A DNA stretch of 64,000 nt from Hypomesus transpacificus (Eukaryota; Chordata; Actinopteri; Osmeriformes; Osmeridae), in assembly GCF_021917145.1 (NCBI RefSeq), contig NC_061062.1:13526521-13590520 (forward strand), written 5' to 3'. A program made the position numbers and the translations under genes. Shown in pieces: positions 12,901 to 25,114 of the stretch (within the stretch, counting starts at the first letter, position 1; each line of letters begins with the position of its first letter). The notes under the pieces were generated by a model. That model was not told the DNA's origin. It worked only from the letters and a program-made list of their open reading frames with translations, and did not search any database.

Positions 12901-15645
12901 GACTTCTGGAGCCTTCAGCTCTCCCACAACCCCCCTGCCTCGCTGGAGAAGAGGGTGAACAGGGTTGTGCTAGAAGTTGGGTACTTGACCATGGCGTCAG
13001 GCCTCACCTCCAGTGCTGCCTTCTTCTGTGGTTACCTGAGCAGCATCACGGCCGTCAGGTGTTTCTCCATCTACCTGGGGACAGCCTCTCTGATCAGTAC
13101 CCTGGTCAACCTTGTCTGGCTGCCCTGTGCACTCGTCATAAGAGAGCGCTACTCAGGGACGAACTCTGCCTTGGCCGATGCCCCAGGCTGGAATCCCTGC
13201 TGCTCCAAAAATCCTGGAGGATTCTGGGACACAAGCTCGAGGAAGCGCTGCCTCTTCAGTCTGGCTCAGAAACTAAGGGGCTTAAAGAGAGGATTGGCAG
13301 AGACCTCCAACCTTTTGTTTCTGAAAATTCTCCCATGTGGGGTGGTCAAGTTTCGATACATATGGGTGTGTTGGTTCGCTGTGCTGGCGGCAGGGGGCAC
13401 CTACATCTCTTGTGTGGATCCTGGCATGAAACTTCCCACCCTGGACAGCAGAGCCACTCAGCTGTTCCGCTCCAGCCATCCGTTTGAGAGGTACGACGCA
13501 GAGTATCGTCACATGTTCATGTTTGAAAGACAGAGAAATGGCGAAGACAAGCCCTTGACACTGACCCTGGTCTGGGGGGTCATCCCTACTGATAACGGGG
13601 ATCACTTCGACCCTAAAAGCAACGGGTCATTAGTTCTGGACCCAGAATTCAACATGAGCAGCCCCGAGGCTCAGTTGTGGCTCAGGGAGCTCTGTGAGCG
13701 GGTCCAAAACCAGAGTTTCTATTCCCCTACTTCATCGTCTGAGGAGGGCCGGGTGGACAGCGTCTGCCTGGTGGAACAGCTTGTGCGCTGGGTGTCCATC
13801 CGACGCTGCTCCGAGAGTGAGGACTCCCGGCAGTTTTGCTGCAATGACATTCCCTTTCCTTACCCTGCTGCTGTGTTTGAGCAATGTGTGGGTATGATGG
13901 TGGCTGAGCGGCACAGCCACGCTGAGGGCCATCTGTCCCCCGGAGAAGGAGGACTGTTCTTTCAGCCAGACGGCAGGATAGCAGCCTTGGTTCTGGCTTT
14001 CCGAACCATACACTTCTACAGCTTCAACTTCAGCCAGACTAGTTTGTACTACCGGGACATGGTGGCATGGTTTGCCGGGGAGATGTCTGAAGCTCCCCCA
14101 GGACTGAGGCAGGGCTGGTTCATCAGTCAGCTCACGCTGTTCGACCTCCAGCAGAGTCTGAGCTCCGAGACCCTGGTGGTTGCCGGCGTCTCCATCGCCC
14201 TGACCTTCACCCTCCTGCTTCTGACCACCTGGAACATTCCGCTGAGCATCTACGGGATGGCTGCCGTGGGAGGGAGTGTGTTTGTCACCGTGGGTCTGCT
14301 AGTCCTGCTGGAGTGGCAGCTGAGCGGTGTGGAAGCTCTGTTCATCTCTGCTGCGGCAGGCCTTTCTGTGGACTTTGTGGCTAACTATTGCATCTCCTAC
14401 AGCTCCGCTCCGCACTCGGACAGGATTGGCCGAGTAGCTCACTCTGTGAAGAGGATGGGCTGCCCTGTGGCCGTAGGTTCTGGAGCGTTCTTCTGCGTTG
14501 GGATCGTCATGCTTCCCGCCACCGCCCTGCTCTTCAGGAAGCTGGGGATATTTCTCTTCCTCGTCAAGTGTGTGGCTTGCGGTTTTGCCACCTTCTTCTT
14601 TCAGTCTCTCTGCTGCTTTTTTGGTCCTCAAAGGAACTGTGGGAAGATCTCTCTTCCGTGTTCCTCGGAGAAGGTCTCTGAGGGCATGCTGTCCTCCCGC
14701 TCCACAGCTGACCCAGCAGCCTCCACCTCCACCATCAATGGGGCGTACGGCAGGTCAAGGGTCAGACGGAACTACAACAAAGATGGCGGAGGATATCTCT
14801 ACCCTAACCACCAGCGCCAGAGACAAAGACAGGGACCTGGAGAGCAGGAGTCTGAGCAGTACGAGCTGCAGCCGTTGGCCTGCCAGCTGAGTGACAGCTT
14901 TGAGAATAGCACCTGTACCAGCAAGCTCTCCAACCGTCCCTCCGTGTTGTCCGACGACATCCAGTTCTGTGGCCCGGATGTGGAAAGGAGAGAGGCAGAC
15001 GCAGACAGTGAGGACATGTGTAGCAGACACCCCCACAAAGGCTGCCACCCTCCCCCAGCCCTGCAGACCTCCTCTCCCTACAGGGAGAACACTCTGCGAT
15101 CTGCAACTCCCGCAGGAGAGCTGACCAAGGACCAGCTCCTGTGTAAGGCCTGCCGGGGGGGCCAGTCTGCTGGGGGGAACCGCTGGAGCGTGACCATGTC
15201 CTCCTCCTCCAGTATGGAGGATACCATCATCAGCCAGACCCTGGAGACTATGGAGCAGCCCTCTATTGCCTCTAAGGAGAAGCACACTGGGGGCAAGCAC
15301 CACCCCCACTCTAGACTGCTGTCTTCCCAGTCCCAGAGTTCCTTTGAGGGGCTGGAGAACTCCAACGAGACCTGCCTCAGTGACATCGAGCCAGGGCCCT
15401 CCCAGCCCCATGTCTGTGGCCATGAGGAAGGTGAGGGGAACGGGGAGCCACAGCCAGGACACCTGAATGGACGGAGGGATGCACTTCACCTCTCCCTCAG
15501 GGAGACCGTCTACGAGACAGGGGCTCCAGGCTGTGGGCGGAGCCGTTCCAGCCAGGGAGAGGAGCCTGTCATTCTGCCCAATAGCAAACCGGACCAGCCT
15601 GATGTGTGGATCAAGAGAGATGGAGCGAGGGAAGAGACAAGTTGA
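3966..15645 (+). CDS. disp2: Dispatched homolog 2 (RND-type membrane protein)
   Basis: This is a Dispatched-family 12-pass membrane protein of the RND/Patched superfamily with a sterol-sensing-like domain. I reconstruct seven coding exons: 3966-4057, 9005-9436, 9945-10110, 10987-11114, 11489-11598, 11747-11844 and 12121-15645. All have GT-AG junctions and matching phases, giving 1516 aa (human DISP2 is about 1400). Family landmarks are PDFSDPLM then [10 protein letters not shown] across an exon join, [49 protein letters not shown] and the tail [12 protein letters not shown]. The first TM segment lies at about 9985-10080 and the rest are in the last exon, which ends in a long Ser-rich cytoplasmic tail. 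The TM4 acidic pair that is functional in DISP1 is absent (about residues 592-597), whereas the TM10 Asp (about 1093) is kept. The first exon is inferred from an ATG, a GTACGT donor and a phase-2 end that fits the second exon. Intron 1 (about 4.9 kb) holds a LINE and a MITE. The ORF from about 9005 onward is firm; only exon 1 is less certain. Confidence 0.93.
5408..5750. mobile_element. hAT-like MITE in disp2 intron 1
   Basis: The element starts TAGCCTGGCTCTGCCC and ends GGTTAGAACCAGGCTA, so the outer TAGCCTGG and CCAGGCTA are inverted repeats with imperfect continuation inward. It is flanked by CAACTGCA and CAAATGCA, an 8-bp target duplication with one mismatch. It is 343 bp long with no coding capacity. 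Size, TA-ended termini and 8-bp duplication fit a non-autonomous hAT element; this assignment is an inference. Confidence 0.55.
6795..8265 (+). mobile_element. 5'-truncated L2/CR1-like LINE (reverse transcriptase and 3'UTR)
   Basis: An open frame of 325 codons (6801-7778) encodes the C-terminal half of a non-LTR reverse transcriptase. It contains [32 protein letters not shown], the catalytic FADDT box and [13 protein letters not shown], followed by the downstream thumb-like region ending [12 protein letters not shown]. The part upstream of the finger/palm start is missing, as expected from 5' truncation on insertion. A short in-frame deletion removes the usual Phe-Lys-Phe-Leu-Gly-Val region between GSEVEK and NDLTW. 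The 3'UTR has a poly-T tract near 7976 and the element ends with AATAAAAGACTTGAACTTGA. It lies in disp2 intron 1. The clade (L2, Maui or Swimmer type) is not settled from reading alone. Confidence 0.85.
10681..10862 (+). mobile_element. tRNA-derived SINE (V-SINE-like), full length
   Basis: The head contains GGTGGCTGAGCGGTTAGGG (A-box region) and GCTGGTTCGATTTAG (B-box region), so it is tRNA-derived. A body with ATGACGTTGTGTCCTTGGGC follows, then a tail with TAAGTCGCTCTGGATAAGAG and CGTCTGCTAAATG. It sits in a disp2 intron between 10110 and 10987. The tail resembles fish L2 LINE 3' ends. Confidence 0.85.
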
Positions 15646-18560
15646 GGGTTTAGAAAACATGTCCTGTTTCTACTTCTGTAGTAACATAAAAATGCCAGTT
15701 TAGTATTACTTATCCAAGGTTAAATGTTCAGTTGGGATTTTGTGCGAACTCCAAGTGACAAACACGAATGGTGTAAATGTCAGCAGAACAACAGTTAAAT
15801 ATTCATGCTATGCTTTTGAAAACAGATGGGGCTGCATGGTATTTAATAATCTCTAAAAGAGTCATTAATATTTTCAAATGCAAATGTCCTGTAGCTTTAA
15901 CCGGGTTGTATTCTAAATAATCAATCTGACACATTTCTGACTATAACTTTTATCTTGCTGTCACCACAGTAACTTCACTGTTACAGCACCAGAGAAAATG
16001 CCACACAACATGCGTGTTCAATTTACTTTAAAAGTCTTTTGTTCCACTGGACACTTCCGCACTGCGTACTATCACTAATACCTATGAATATTAATCATAA
16101 CCAGAAACAGAGATAATTCACTTCTATCCTGTGACTTGTGTGAAGAAAAGGCCACACAACAACACCAAGTAAAGTCACCGCACATCATGTTTCCTGCTGC
16201 AGTATGTATCTCTGTGCCTATTCTGCTCTGACAGGATCCATAATCACACCTTCATAATCATAGCCTCTACGACACAACAAACTTGGTTCGATTTCAATCT
16301 GTCAAATACACTGGAAACACTTGAATTGTGATACCCAGTGCAATAGAAAAGTGCCAACAATGAAGTACTTCTGACTACAAATGGATCAATAATTGATCCA
16401 GGCCTACTGCACATCTTGGACCAGACAAGCTCAGTCAACGATCTCTGGCCTTCATCCATCTGGGTTTGAGCCAAAACTATTTGTACAGATTTATGGACAC
16501 TGAGATCATGTGAGTGCGACTAATGAAAACAAACCTTTACGAGATATCATAGAGATACTACGAGAGAAAGTGCTGCTTTGTTTATGATGAACATTGCTTG
16601 TGCCTATATCACATGTTGTCAGTAGCAACACAACAGCACTACCAATAGGCACTTCTGAAATGTACTCGACATCTATCACCACCTCAGAATGGTGGCAGGC
16701 TTCTGCCTGTGGTCGCATACATACATGAGCTAGCTTATTTGCCATGTTTGTAGTTGTGCCATTATCATTGTACATGTTTTTCAGAAATGGGGTCAATCAG
16801 AAATGACCCCAGGTTGATGTATTACTCAGTGTCAGAGCTAAGATATGTAGCATCAATGTTATGCAGTTACTAAAAAGAGAATATTCTGTTCCACGCACAT
16901 CCAGCTCAAATGTAACATGTGTTTTCTTGAAAGTATACCCACACAATGGGGTATTTCTATGTGCAGCACGTGCCAACTCTTAATGACAGCAGTTTTCTAT
17001 GGCAACGGAAGTCTCTGTGTGATGGTTAAGTATGCAAGGTAAATGTATTTTTATTCAGTAAAGTTCAATACATTTGTAATTGGTCTTCAGTGTTGATGTA
17101 AAGTCTTAACCAGGAGCCTACTACGAAGCAGGATTTGGGGTTAGCAAGGTAATTTCAGGTTTAATTCTGGGTTTTCAGTTTCACGACAGTGGTTGGCTTT
17201 TTACCAGGGTAATCGCCACAGTAACTTATGCTGCACACTTAACCTGCCCGGAGTGTGTTGTTTGAGATAACAGATCAACACGTATGAAAGCACCGACTGC
17301 TGAACAATCAATTGTCTTGGAAAATTGCTTCATTGTTTCTAGAATATCCCGACCTCGGTGCGCGAATAGTGAGTCAGACAAAACACTTGGCTTTCCATGA
17401 CGAGTATCTTTGAAGTGTATATAGACTACTAATATTATCCTAAAACAGAGAACGGTTAAAGCACTGAAGCCAAATTACTTACTTGTTGACCGTATAATGA
17501 TTTGCTTATAAGTAAGGCTATTTACTGGTCTGAATTAGGTTTTGTATATATTTTTTATTTTCTCAAAAGACCTTTTAACACATTAATGGAATACACTATT
17601 GTAATAGTGCCTTAATGATGGGGCTGTAATTTTGGTAAGCCTATTAATTTAGTCGGCAAGTTTTTACCAGCTTTCCGCCTTGCTTTTGGCAGAGGCAACT
17701 GTGTTCTTTTTTGCCTGGATTATATAAAAAAATGTATCATTTGTTTAATATTGTAGTTTGCTCATCTTCTGTACATCTTCTGTCTCTGGTAGACTTGACC
17801 ATTATTGCAATTGGCCCCTTATACGTGAACACACAAAAGATTGGTAAAACCTGGGTTGAGTTAACAAGTTGATAGCCACTGTCGTAACACTGCTTAGCGT
17901 GATTGCAGTTGAAAGGCTCAGAGAAGCCAGCTTACTAAAATATATTTCTGGTATATTGAACTTGCTTCGTAGTAGGCCTACAGGCGACATTTGATTATTG
18001 TGTAAGAAAGTTGAGGTTTGAAACAGTGACTTTCAAGTGTTTAACAAGCAAGTTGTCTCACTTATTTAAGGTGTTTCTTTCTCATGTAGTACTCTTGGAT
18101 GATCTTTTTTTTGCCACTAAGCAAAACATTCTGCTTTAAGGAATGAATAACACAGCTTCATATTGATGACATGAGGTTGCAACCACTATTAGACTTAAGG
18201 AATCACAATGCTGTACATTTTCCACAAGGTGGAAAGTAAAAAAATAAAGTGTATTTTTCCTGGTTACAGCTTTATTTTGGTTGTTTTGTTTGAACAAAAT
18301 TCCTTTTGATTTAAAATGACATCAGAAATAATGTGTGATAGCAAACTCCCTAAAAAATCTCAATGTAACTGTTAACTAGTACACCTTATGAGAAAAAGTC
18401 AAGCAAAATCCTCACAACTGTAGTTGTAATTCCTAGTCTTCGAGGGCCAAAATCTGTGCAATTTCAATGTACCTAACATCACTCAATGTTAATTTTGACC
18501 ATACTCTCAAGACTGATAAAATATTAATCATGAATTTACAACATGACATTAAGTTGAGCT
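15646..18560. other. Intergenic region between disp2 and rpusd2 (convergent)
   Basis: The 3' untranslated regions of disp2 (+) and rpusd2 (-) must lie here because the genes converge. The rest is AT-rich. It contains one DNA-transposon-like repeat (17112-17982) and no coding frame with recognisable content. Confidence 0.6.
17112..17982. mobile_element. DNA-transposon-like element with short TIRs
   Basis: The left end carries GCCTACTACGAAGCAGG and the right end carries, inverted, GGCCTACTACGAAGCAAG, so a core of about 14 bp is an exact inverted repeat. The interior (about 840 bp) has no intact ORF. The class is uncertain; a PIF/Harbinger-type non-autonomous element is one possibility. Confidence 0.5.
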
Positions 18561-20836
18561 CTAGTCATCAACCCAGTCTTCTTTAGCCCAGTAAGGTAGG
18601 CAGGTCTTGTATTCAAAGTCCGGTCCTTTGTAGCGTAAAGCATGCAGATACATGATCAGCTCCTTCTCGGTAGGGTCCGGCCTAGTGATCTTACACTCAC
18701 TACACAGAGGGTCTCTGTCTCTGGGGCCTGAGAGGGGTGCTGGTGCACAACCTGACAAGGCTCCATCCTTGCCTGCACCCTGCAAAGGGCGCATGTCATT
18801 CAGGGTACAGTCTGTAGACACAGGCTGTACTGGATGTGTCTGAAGCTCTGTACATTCATTGCTGACATCTCTATGTGTTTGTGAACTACATCCCCCAGAC
18901 TCATCAGGCCTGGTCAAGCTAGTATCACAGGCGGCATTCTGTAGGTCTTTTCCATTAACTCCAACTCCCATAATGCCCTCCTGCAAGAGGCTGCTGGCAT
19001 CCTCGGGTAGGTCTAAAAGGTGGAGGCTCTCCTTTGAGCGATGCTCATCCAGCAAAGCCTTCAGCAACTCCTCGTCACTCAGCCCAACCAGTCCCCCCTT
19101 GGCCCTTTCGGGGCCCCAGGCCGAGGAGCCATAGATGGGGTCGTTGAGGATAGGAAACCCTAGGAACTGGAGGTGGACACGGATCTGGTGTGTGCGCCCA
19201 GTGAGAGGCATGCAGCGAACCACGCTGTTGCTTCCGTTGTAGCTGAGCCTCTGAAAGACAGTGCGGCAATCCTTGCCGAGGGGGTCCACCCGGCACAGCC
19301 CCACCTTGAAGGACACAACCAGGATAGGCTCCTCACACACCACTTCAGCCTCTGGAAACTCCCCCTCCACACGGCACACATACTCCTTCTCCAGCTGATG
19401 GGGAGAGCACACACACACACAACACTTGCTATTTACAATTCTCAACATGTGAGCCATGTGAGACGTTCCAAAGAACAAGTGACCCATTTTGTTTGAAAAG
19501 GAAACCAAACTTCAAGTGCTGCAAAGGAAAGGTATTTGAAAAGGCGTATTCAAATACATATCTCTGTCACAGGCTGGAGTTTGAACAGATAATTCAATGG
19601 AAGGGAGTCTCACCTGTCTGTCTCTGACCAGCTTGTCCAGTCTCTTGGACACCTCTAGGGTTCGAGCAAACAGCAGCACCCCGGAGGTTAACCGGTCCAG
19701 CCGATGGACGGTGTGGAGGCCTGAGATCCCCCTCTCCTTCCCCAGAATGAAGATCACCGTGTTGTGGCGGAAACGTCCGCAGGGATGCACCGGCATGGAG
19801 GCAGGCTTGTCCACCACCAGAACCTCCCCGTTGTCCTCCAGGATCTCCAAGGGCCGGCCCACAACTGGAGGCTCATGCCGATGAACTGTGTTCTTCATGT
19901 GGTCATTGTTCTGGAGAAGGGTTGGAACATATTATGAGACACTATACGATTTACGTAAATTTACGATTGATACATTACAGTAAATGATATTCTTGGAAGC
20001 TCAGTTCCGAGGCAACATACCCTGAGTGTTATCGACAAGTCATTTACTGGTTCCTCGTTGAGACGGATGCGTCCCTCTTTGGCTGCTGCTTTGTAGTAAT
20101 CTAAGGATTCTGCTCTGAACTCCTTGCTGAAGACTTCTAAGAGACTCTTCCCAATCCAGCGGCCCTTGCAGTAAGTTTTAAAGTCAAAGTAGTAAGGTCG
20201 CACTTTTCGCAGACCACCTTCGAAATAGTACGAGGTTTCATCGAAGTGTTCTTGGCTGAAGCCTACCCCGGGGTTTCTCTTCTGAGGAGGTGGGATGTAC
20301 CTCTCCCCTGGTTTCATGTTCTTACCACCACCTCCTCTCCGTCTCTTACCACGACAGTCTTTTTCTGTCTCTACCCCCTCTTCGCTTTTGCGCTTAACAG
20401 TTCCTGTCACTTCGTACTCTTTGGTCGTTGAAGTGATTTCGGAGATGTTTTTCCCTGCCGCATCGGTGGCTTCTATAGTCTCCATCTGTTGTGTTGTCAT
20501 TGGTGTCTGCTGTCTGTACGATCGTGAATATAGAAGGAATGCGTTTATATTGTGACGGACTCCAACATCATTGTACTTGGTCACTTTCCAATTCACTTTC
20601 CCGTCGATGAATGTAGCATTGCATTTAGGCAGGGTGCATCGACGGCGTCCAAGGGACAACTTTAGCTGGATACAATCTATCTTATTGTATTGACAACCAT
20701 ACACATTTGTTTTTATATAACGAAGGAACAAACCAAACACCGAATCTAACTGTTTCCCGTTCTTTAAAATGACAGTTTGTATGGTAAGACATAAATTATG
20801 TACCCTTAAAGTGGGAGTCAGGACACTCACATGCAT
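18561..20836 (-). CDS. rpusd2: RNA pseudouridylate synthase domain-containing protein 2
   Basis: This is a RluA-family pseudouridine synthase that isomerises uridine in RNA. Exons on the minus strand are 20831-20836 (ATGCAT only), 20021-20509, 19614-19910 and 18561-19394. All joins are phase 0, giving 541 aa against about 545 in human RPUSD2. Landmarks are SYYFEGGLRKVRPYYFDF and YCKGRWIGKSLL (S4-like N-terminal part), VVDKPASMPVHPCGRFRHNT, the catalytic-Asp motif HRLDRLTSGVLLFA, LTGRTHQIRVHLQFLGFPI and the C-terminal LHALRYKGPDFEYKT. The two-codon first exon is followed by a consensus GTGAGT donor, and splicing to CAGACACCAATG stays in frame. Translation could instead begin at the second ATG (20500). 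If intron 1 were retained, the same first ATG would also stay open. Confidence 0.92.
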
Positions 20837-21591
20837 CTCCCAAAGGTCCTTGGTGTTTTCAGACGCTGGATGATGACGTCAAACTGTAGTCTTCTTTTAA
20901 TAGCCTGGTTAAAAAATAAAACTCAAAAAAGCCGTGTCATGGCCACTACATTCACACTTGATCATAATAAGCACATCATAATTTTATTACACTTTTATTA
21001 ATAAACAATATCGTAATAGTCAAAATTATTTTGATTATTTCCCAAAATAAAGTACATTTCCTTCTCATCTACAAAGGTGGTTCTTCTATTGTAGTGATAT
21101 AAAGGAATTAGGATTAGGTGATTAGACTATGAATGCTGAGATTCACAGCAACAATTGAAATAAAATGTACACATTGTACACATGCATCAACTTTACATCA
21201 CTTGGTAAGCGTTGACTATATAATTCCCTTCTTGTTTGTTTCCATCACTGGGATCATGATCCTTTAGGATTATACAGGTGTCTGTCTCCACCTTCACCTC
21301 ACAGATGAATAAAACATTCAAACTACCAGACAACGGACAATAATCTATCAGGGAAGATTAACACATGGCAAGTTTGAAAGTCCATAACATGAACAGATGA
21401 ACTTGTAAATCCACAGTCCTTGGCTTCTCTCCTCATCTCATAGTCCTGGGTCTTCCCAGAGATGCTACAAGGCAAAGAAGAGCAGGCAGCTGCTGGCATG
21501 TTCTGGCTGCTATGCATCAGACTGGACTGTCCTATGGGACCCCAGAATTGCAGCCCCAGCACCACCTCCTGCAGGGGCAACCACACTGCAA

Positions 21592-24385
21592 TCAGAGCTC
21601 ACCCCTGAGGGGGGAGAACAAACACACGTGCGCACACACACACACACACGGATAATCAGGGAACCAACTCCACTGTGCAATGATCAACAAAGTCCAGATA
21701 TAACCACAATTCTCATAAAGGTAAACACCTGTCAATAATACAGTGCTATGAATGTCAGTATTAGTCTGTAGTGTATATACCCAGGCCACTGGCGTCGCTT
21801 ATCAGTGAGAGGAACATAGATGACCCCCATTAGGGCTTTTCTGAAGAACGTTCCGTCTGGCTGGCGGTCGTACTGCTCCAGAACTTGGCTCCCTCCGTCT
21901 GGACCCACCGGGAGAACCAGCCTCCCTCCAGGCTTCAGCTGCTCTAGGAGCTGCCAGAATGAAGAATAGTTTAATATTGCAAATCACACACACTTTACAC
22001 AGTTTTAATAATGTGAAGCATCAGGGACAACGGTTTTGACTGTTCAAGCATTATGAATTGTTGGTGATCCATGCAGAGAGGCCGGTTTCTGTGTAGTGGT
22101 GGGCAGGAACACGGGTGCTCACAGCTTTGGGGAGTGTAGGTGCAGCTGCCCCCACGTGGATGGCGTCATACGGTGCTCCTTCAGGGTAGCCCAACCTCCC
22201 GTCCCCCACTGACATGACGACAAAACAAATATCATGATGCAATGTAGTCAAATATATATTTTTTTTTTATTCAGTAGAAACCACTTTCATTTAGGGATGC
22301 ACGGAAATTTCAGCCGGCAAAAATAGCGAAAGCATTTGGTTTGTCCATTTTCAGCTCACACATTTTTCTATAAATTGTTTTAACATTTGTGCTATACTAA
22401 CCTCAAACCTTTTTCAGATTATCTGTGTTTTATCCCAAAAAATCAATTTAGTCATTTTTGGTTTGGGTTTTAATAAGCCATGTGCATTCAGAATTTTGTA
22501 TTTTCTGCCAAAACATTTCATTTTGTAGCATCATTAGTTTCATTTTCAGGTTATTAAGACATAAGAGAAGTGTCTGCTTCTGGTGGTTGCCTGCATTCTT
22601 CTAGGCACTGGTACATGGCTGTCACAAACTGGCCATCAGCTGGTCTCCATGGACTCACAGAGGTCAGGTGAGTCAATCTGAAGGTCAACATACTCTTACC
22701 AAGGTCACATGACTCACTCACCCACAAGTTGAATGCATCCTGAGGAGAGCAGCTTTGGGTCATCTGCCTGCACGTTTCTCACAGAGGCCTCCACCAGCTC
22801 CTTGATGTGCTCGATTCCCACCACCTTCCCCGAGGACCCCACCTAAGGGAAGGGGGCCAGAGGAATGTGAGGGAAGAGACAACACAGGGTAGCACTGAGG
22901 CAGATTATACAACAGTTTGTTCCGAACAAGTAATATGATTGAACAGGGTATTCCTTGAGTACTGATATTTAGTCATATCAGCACTGGGTCTTTTAACTAA
23001 ACATGAATCACTCCAATGAAATTATCAAGCGTTAGACGCTAGGGTGCAGGAAAATGTTTGAGTGTTGCTTAGCAACAGTCCAGTCCCAGTCCAGTGGTGG
23101 AACTATTTTGTGTTGGCAGAGCAAAATAAATGATCAAATAAACAAATCATAATCTGTTTGTCACTTTGTAATCTAATGGTGCTTGTAGAACTGAAGCAAA
23201 ATCACACTTGATATCATGCGTTTTTCATGAAACCATGTACATTTTGACAATAACATGTTCATTATTTATACAGAGATTTATTATGGAGGTAGATTAAAGG
23301 TACAGTAGAATTTACAGCATCAGGACTCTGGAACATACCATCCTGGCAAAGCAGGCAGTGAGATATCCACTCCCAGAACCCACATCCAGGGCTGAGGCCC
23401 CTTCGATTAGCTTGTCACTCAACACCTCCAGAGCATGTGCATGCTAGGGAAGAACAAGTCAACATTCAGTAACGTAATTGATGTAAATGTAATTGACAAT
23501 TCCAAAATGTTATGAATTATAATGCCATATTATATTCAATAAACATTCCTCGTTTAAAAGGACAATGTTGCCCAGACCACTGGTTGAATAAGACTAGAGA
23601 TGAGAATTTGAAAATATGGATTTTGTCCACATATGCAAACATACGTGTTCATACTGTACATGTAAATGTTGTGGCTTGCTCTAGATGGTAAAATACTTAC
23701 CATGTGTGGAGCGCTGATTGTTGCCTTGTACCCTTGGTAGACAAAGGGAATCAGAATGCTAACCATTTTCTAACTCATATTCTGGTGAGACTATATCTCA
23801 AAACATGTTACAGTGGTGTGACATGAGTAACTGCAGTGTTCTCCTACAAGTTATAAGGTAATTAAGTGTGCCACTGTAAGAAAGTTACCGATAGATTGAG
23901 GAGAGTCGGAGTAAGGGTAGTCCTCAGAGTATATTCCCCTGTCTGTGGCCAGCATGGCATCAAACACACGATCACTGCGGATCACTCCATGATCTAAAAG
24001 GGTCAAAGGTCAGGTAATCAGGATTTGTAACAGAGATCAATGAAAACCACTCCACGACTCTGAAAACTCAAACCAGCCCTAAACTGCACTGAACTGGATA
24101 CTGAAAATCTCAACAATGGATGAACATGCGTTGACAATGTCATAAAGAGTTGAATTATTATATTAGTGAGCTATAAATAGTATAATATATGTACATGTAC
24201 TGTCGTCATTGTCGAATAATGTGTTTCTAAGTTCTGTGGCTCCAGAGATACTGTGTGGTTTTACCCCGAAGTCGACTGATGAGTTCAGGATTTGTCTTGC
24301 CACTGGACATCCATGCCATGGTCCTGGATAACAGCACACCCATAGGGACTGCCACTACAGCCAGACGCAATACTGCTGAGTGCAT
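21592..24385 (-). CDS. pcmtl: Protein-L-isoaspartate O-methyltransferase-like
   Basis: The product is a PCMT that repairs damaged proteins by methylating L-isoaspartyl residues with S-adenosylmethionine. Minus-strand coding exons are 24265-24385, 23889-23993, 23701-23732, 23339-23443, 22722-22842, 22123-22208, 21781-21950 and 21592-21604. All phases agree, giving 250 aa. Landmarks are [23 protein letters not shown], the SAM-binding [38 protein letters not shown] and [13 protein letters not shown]. The N-terminus has a hydrophobic stretch ([16 protein letters not shown]) before MAW, which may act as a signal or anchor. The tiny last exon gives the C-terminus WPGGEL, recalling the RDEL end of one human PCMT1 isoform. 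The gene is divergent from ccdc32. The symbol follows the fish paralogue name and is less sure than the family. Confidence 0.9.
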
Positions 24386-24896
24386 TTCACATACACCGTG
24401 CCTCCCTTAACAAACACACAGACAACAACAATGACAGATATTTATACACAAAACTAATACAATCAGTAATTGTTAATGTCCTTTGAGAATGTAGTGTGTA
24501 TACAAGACCTAGTGTGAACTATAAGGGAAGAAATGCAGAAACCCCTATTACTCTCCATAACCCGTAATTTACACTTCCAGAATGTAAAAGGTAGCTGTAT
24601 ATAGTTTACCAACTGATAATGATATGGATCAAAATGTGAGTAAGGCTAGATAGCCACACTAACATAAGGTTAAAGCCACCAAGCCAACGCTGTTGCAGCC
24701 TGCATATAATTAACCAAGAAAACTAGGTTCATATGCAACGCTGTCAAACATTTGCATCTAATAGGTAATGTATCAAAATGTGTTTGGTAAGAAATGCCAA
24801 ACTTCAAAAGATCATAAAATAATATTTTACCTTGGTAGCTGCACCACCAAATAATGCCCCAGCTGGGACAGATTTCCGCGTCCTTATCGTATCTAG

Positions 24897-25081
24897 CCAA
24901 TCACATTTGGATTAACCGCCTAAAAGATTAAAGAAACCAATAGAATCCCGACATTATTTGACAGCCAGGTACACAAGCCAATCAGATTAGTCACAACAAA
25001 GCCTAGCCCGGTACCACCTCTCCCTTGAAGAACATGACCATGGACACACTTAGCTAGCTAGCAATCTAGTTTACATAATCA
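24897..25081. promoter_or_regulatory. Left copy of duplicated CCAAT-box promoter (pcmt-like side)
   Basis: This 185-bp sequence recurs at 27032-27216 and I see no mismatch. It has CCAAT boxes at 24897, 24937 and 24978, which suits an NF-Y-type TATA-less promoter. It lies just upstream of the pcmt-like 5' end. Promoter function is inferred from position and motifs. Confidence 0.6.
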
Positions 25082-25114
25082 GAGAGGCAGCTAAATCTTT
25101 TTTTGCGTTTTGGA

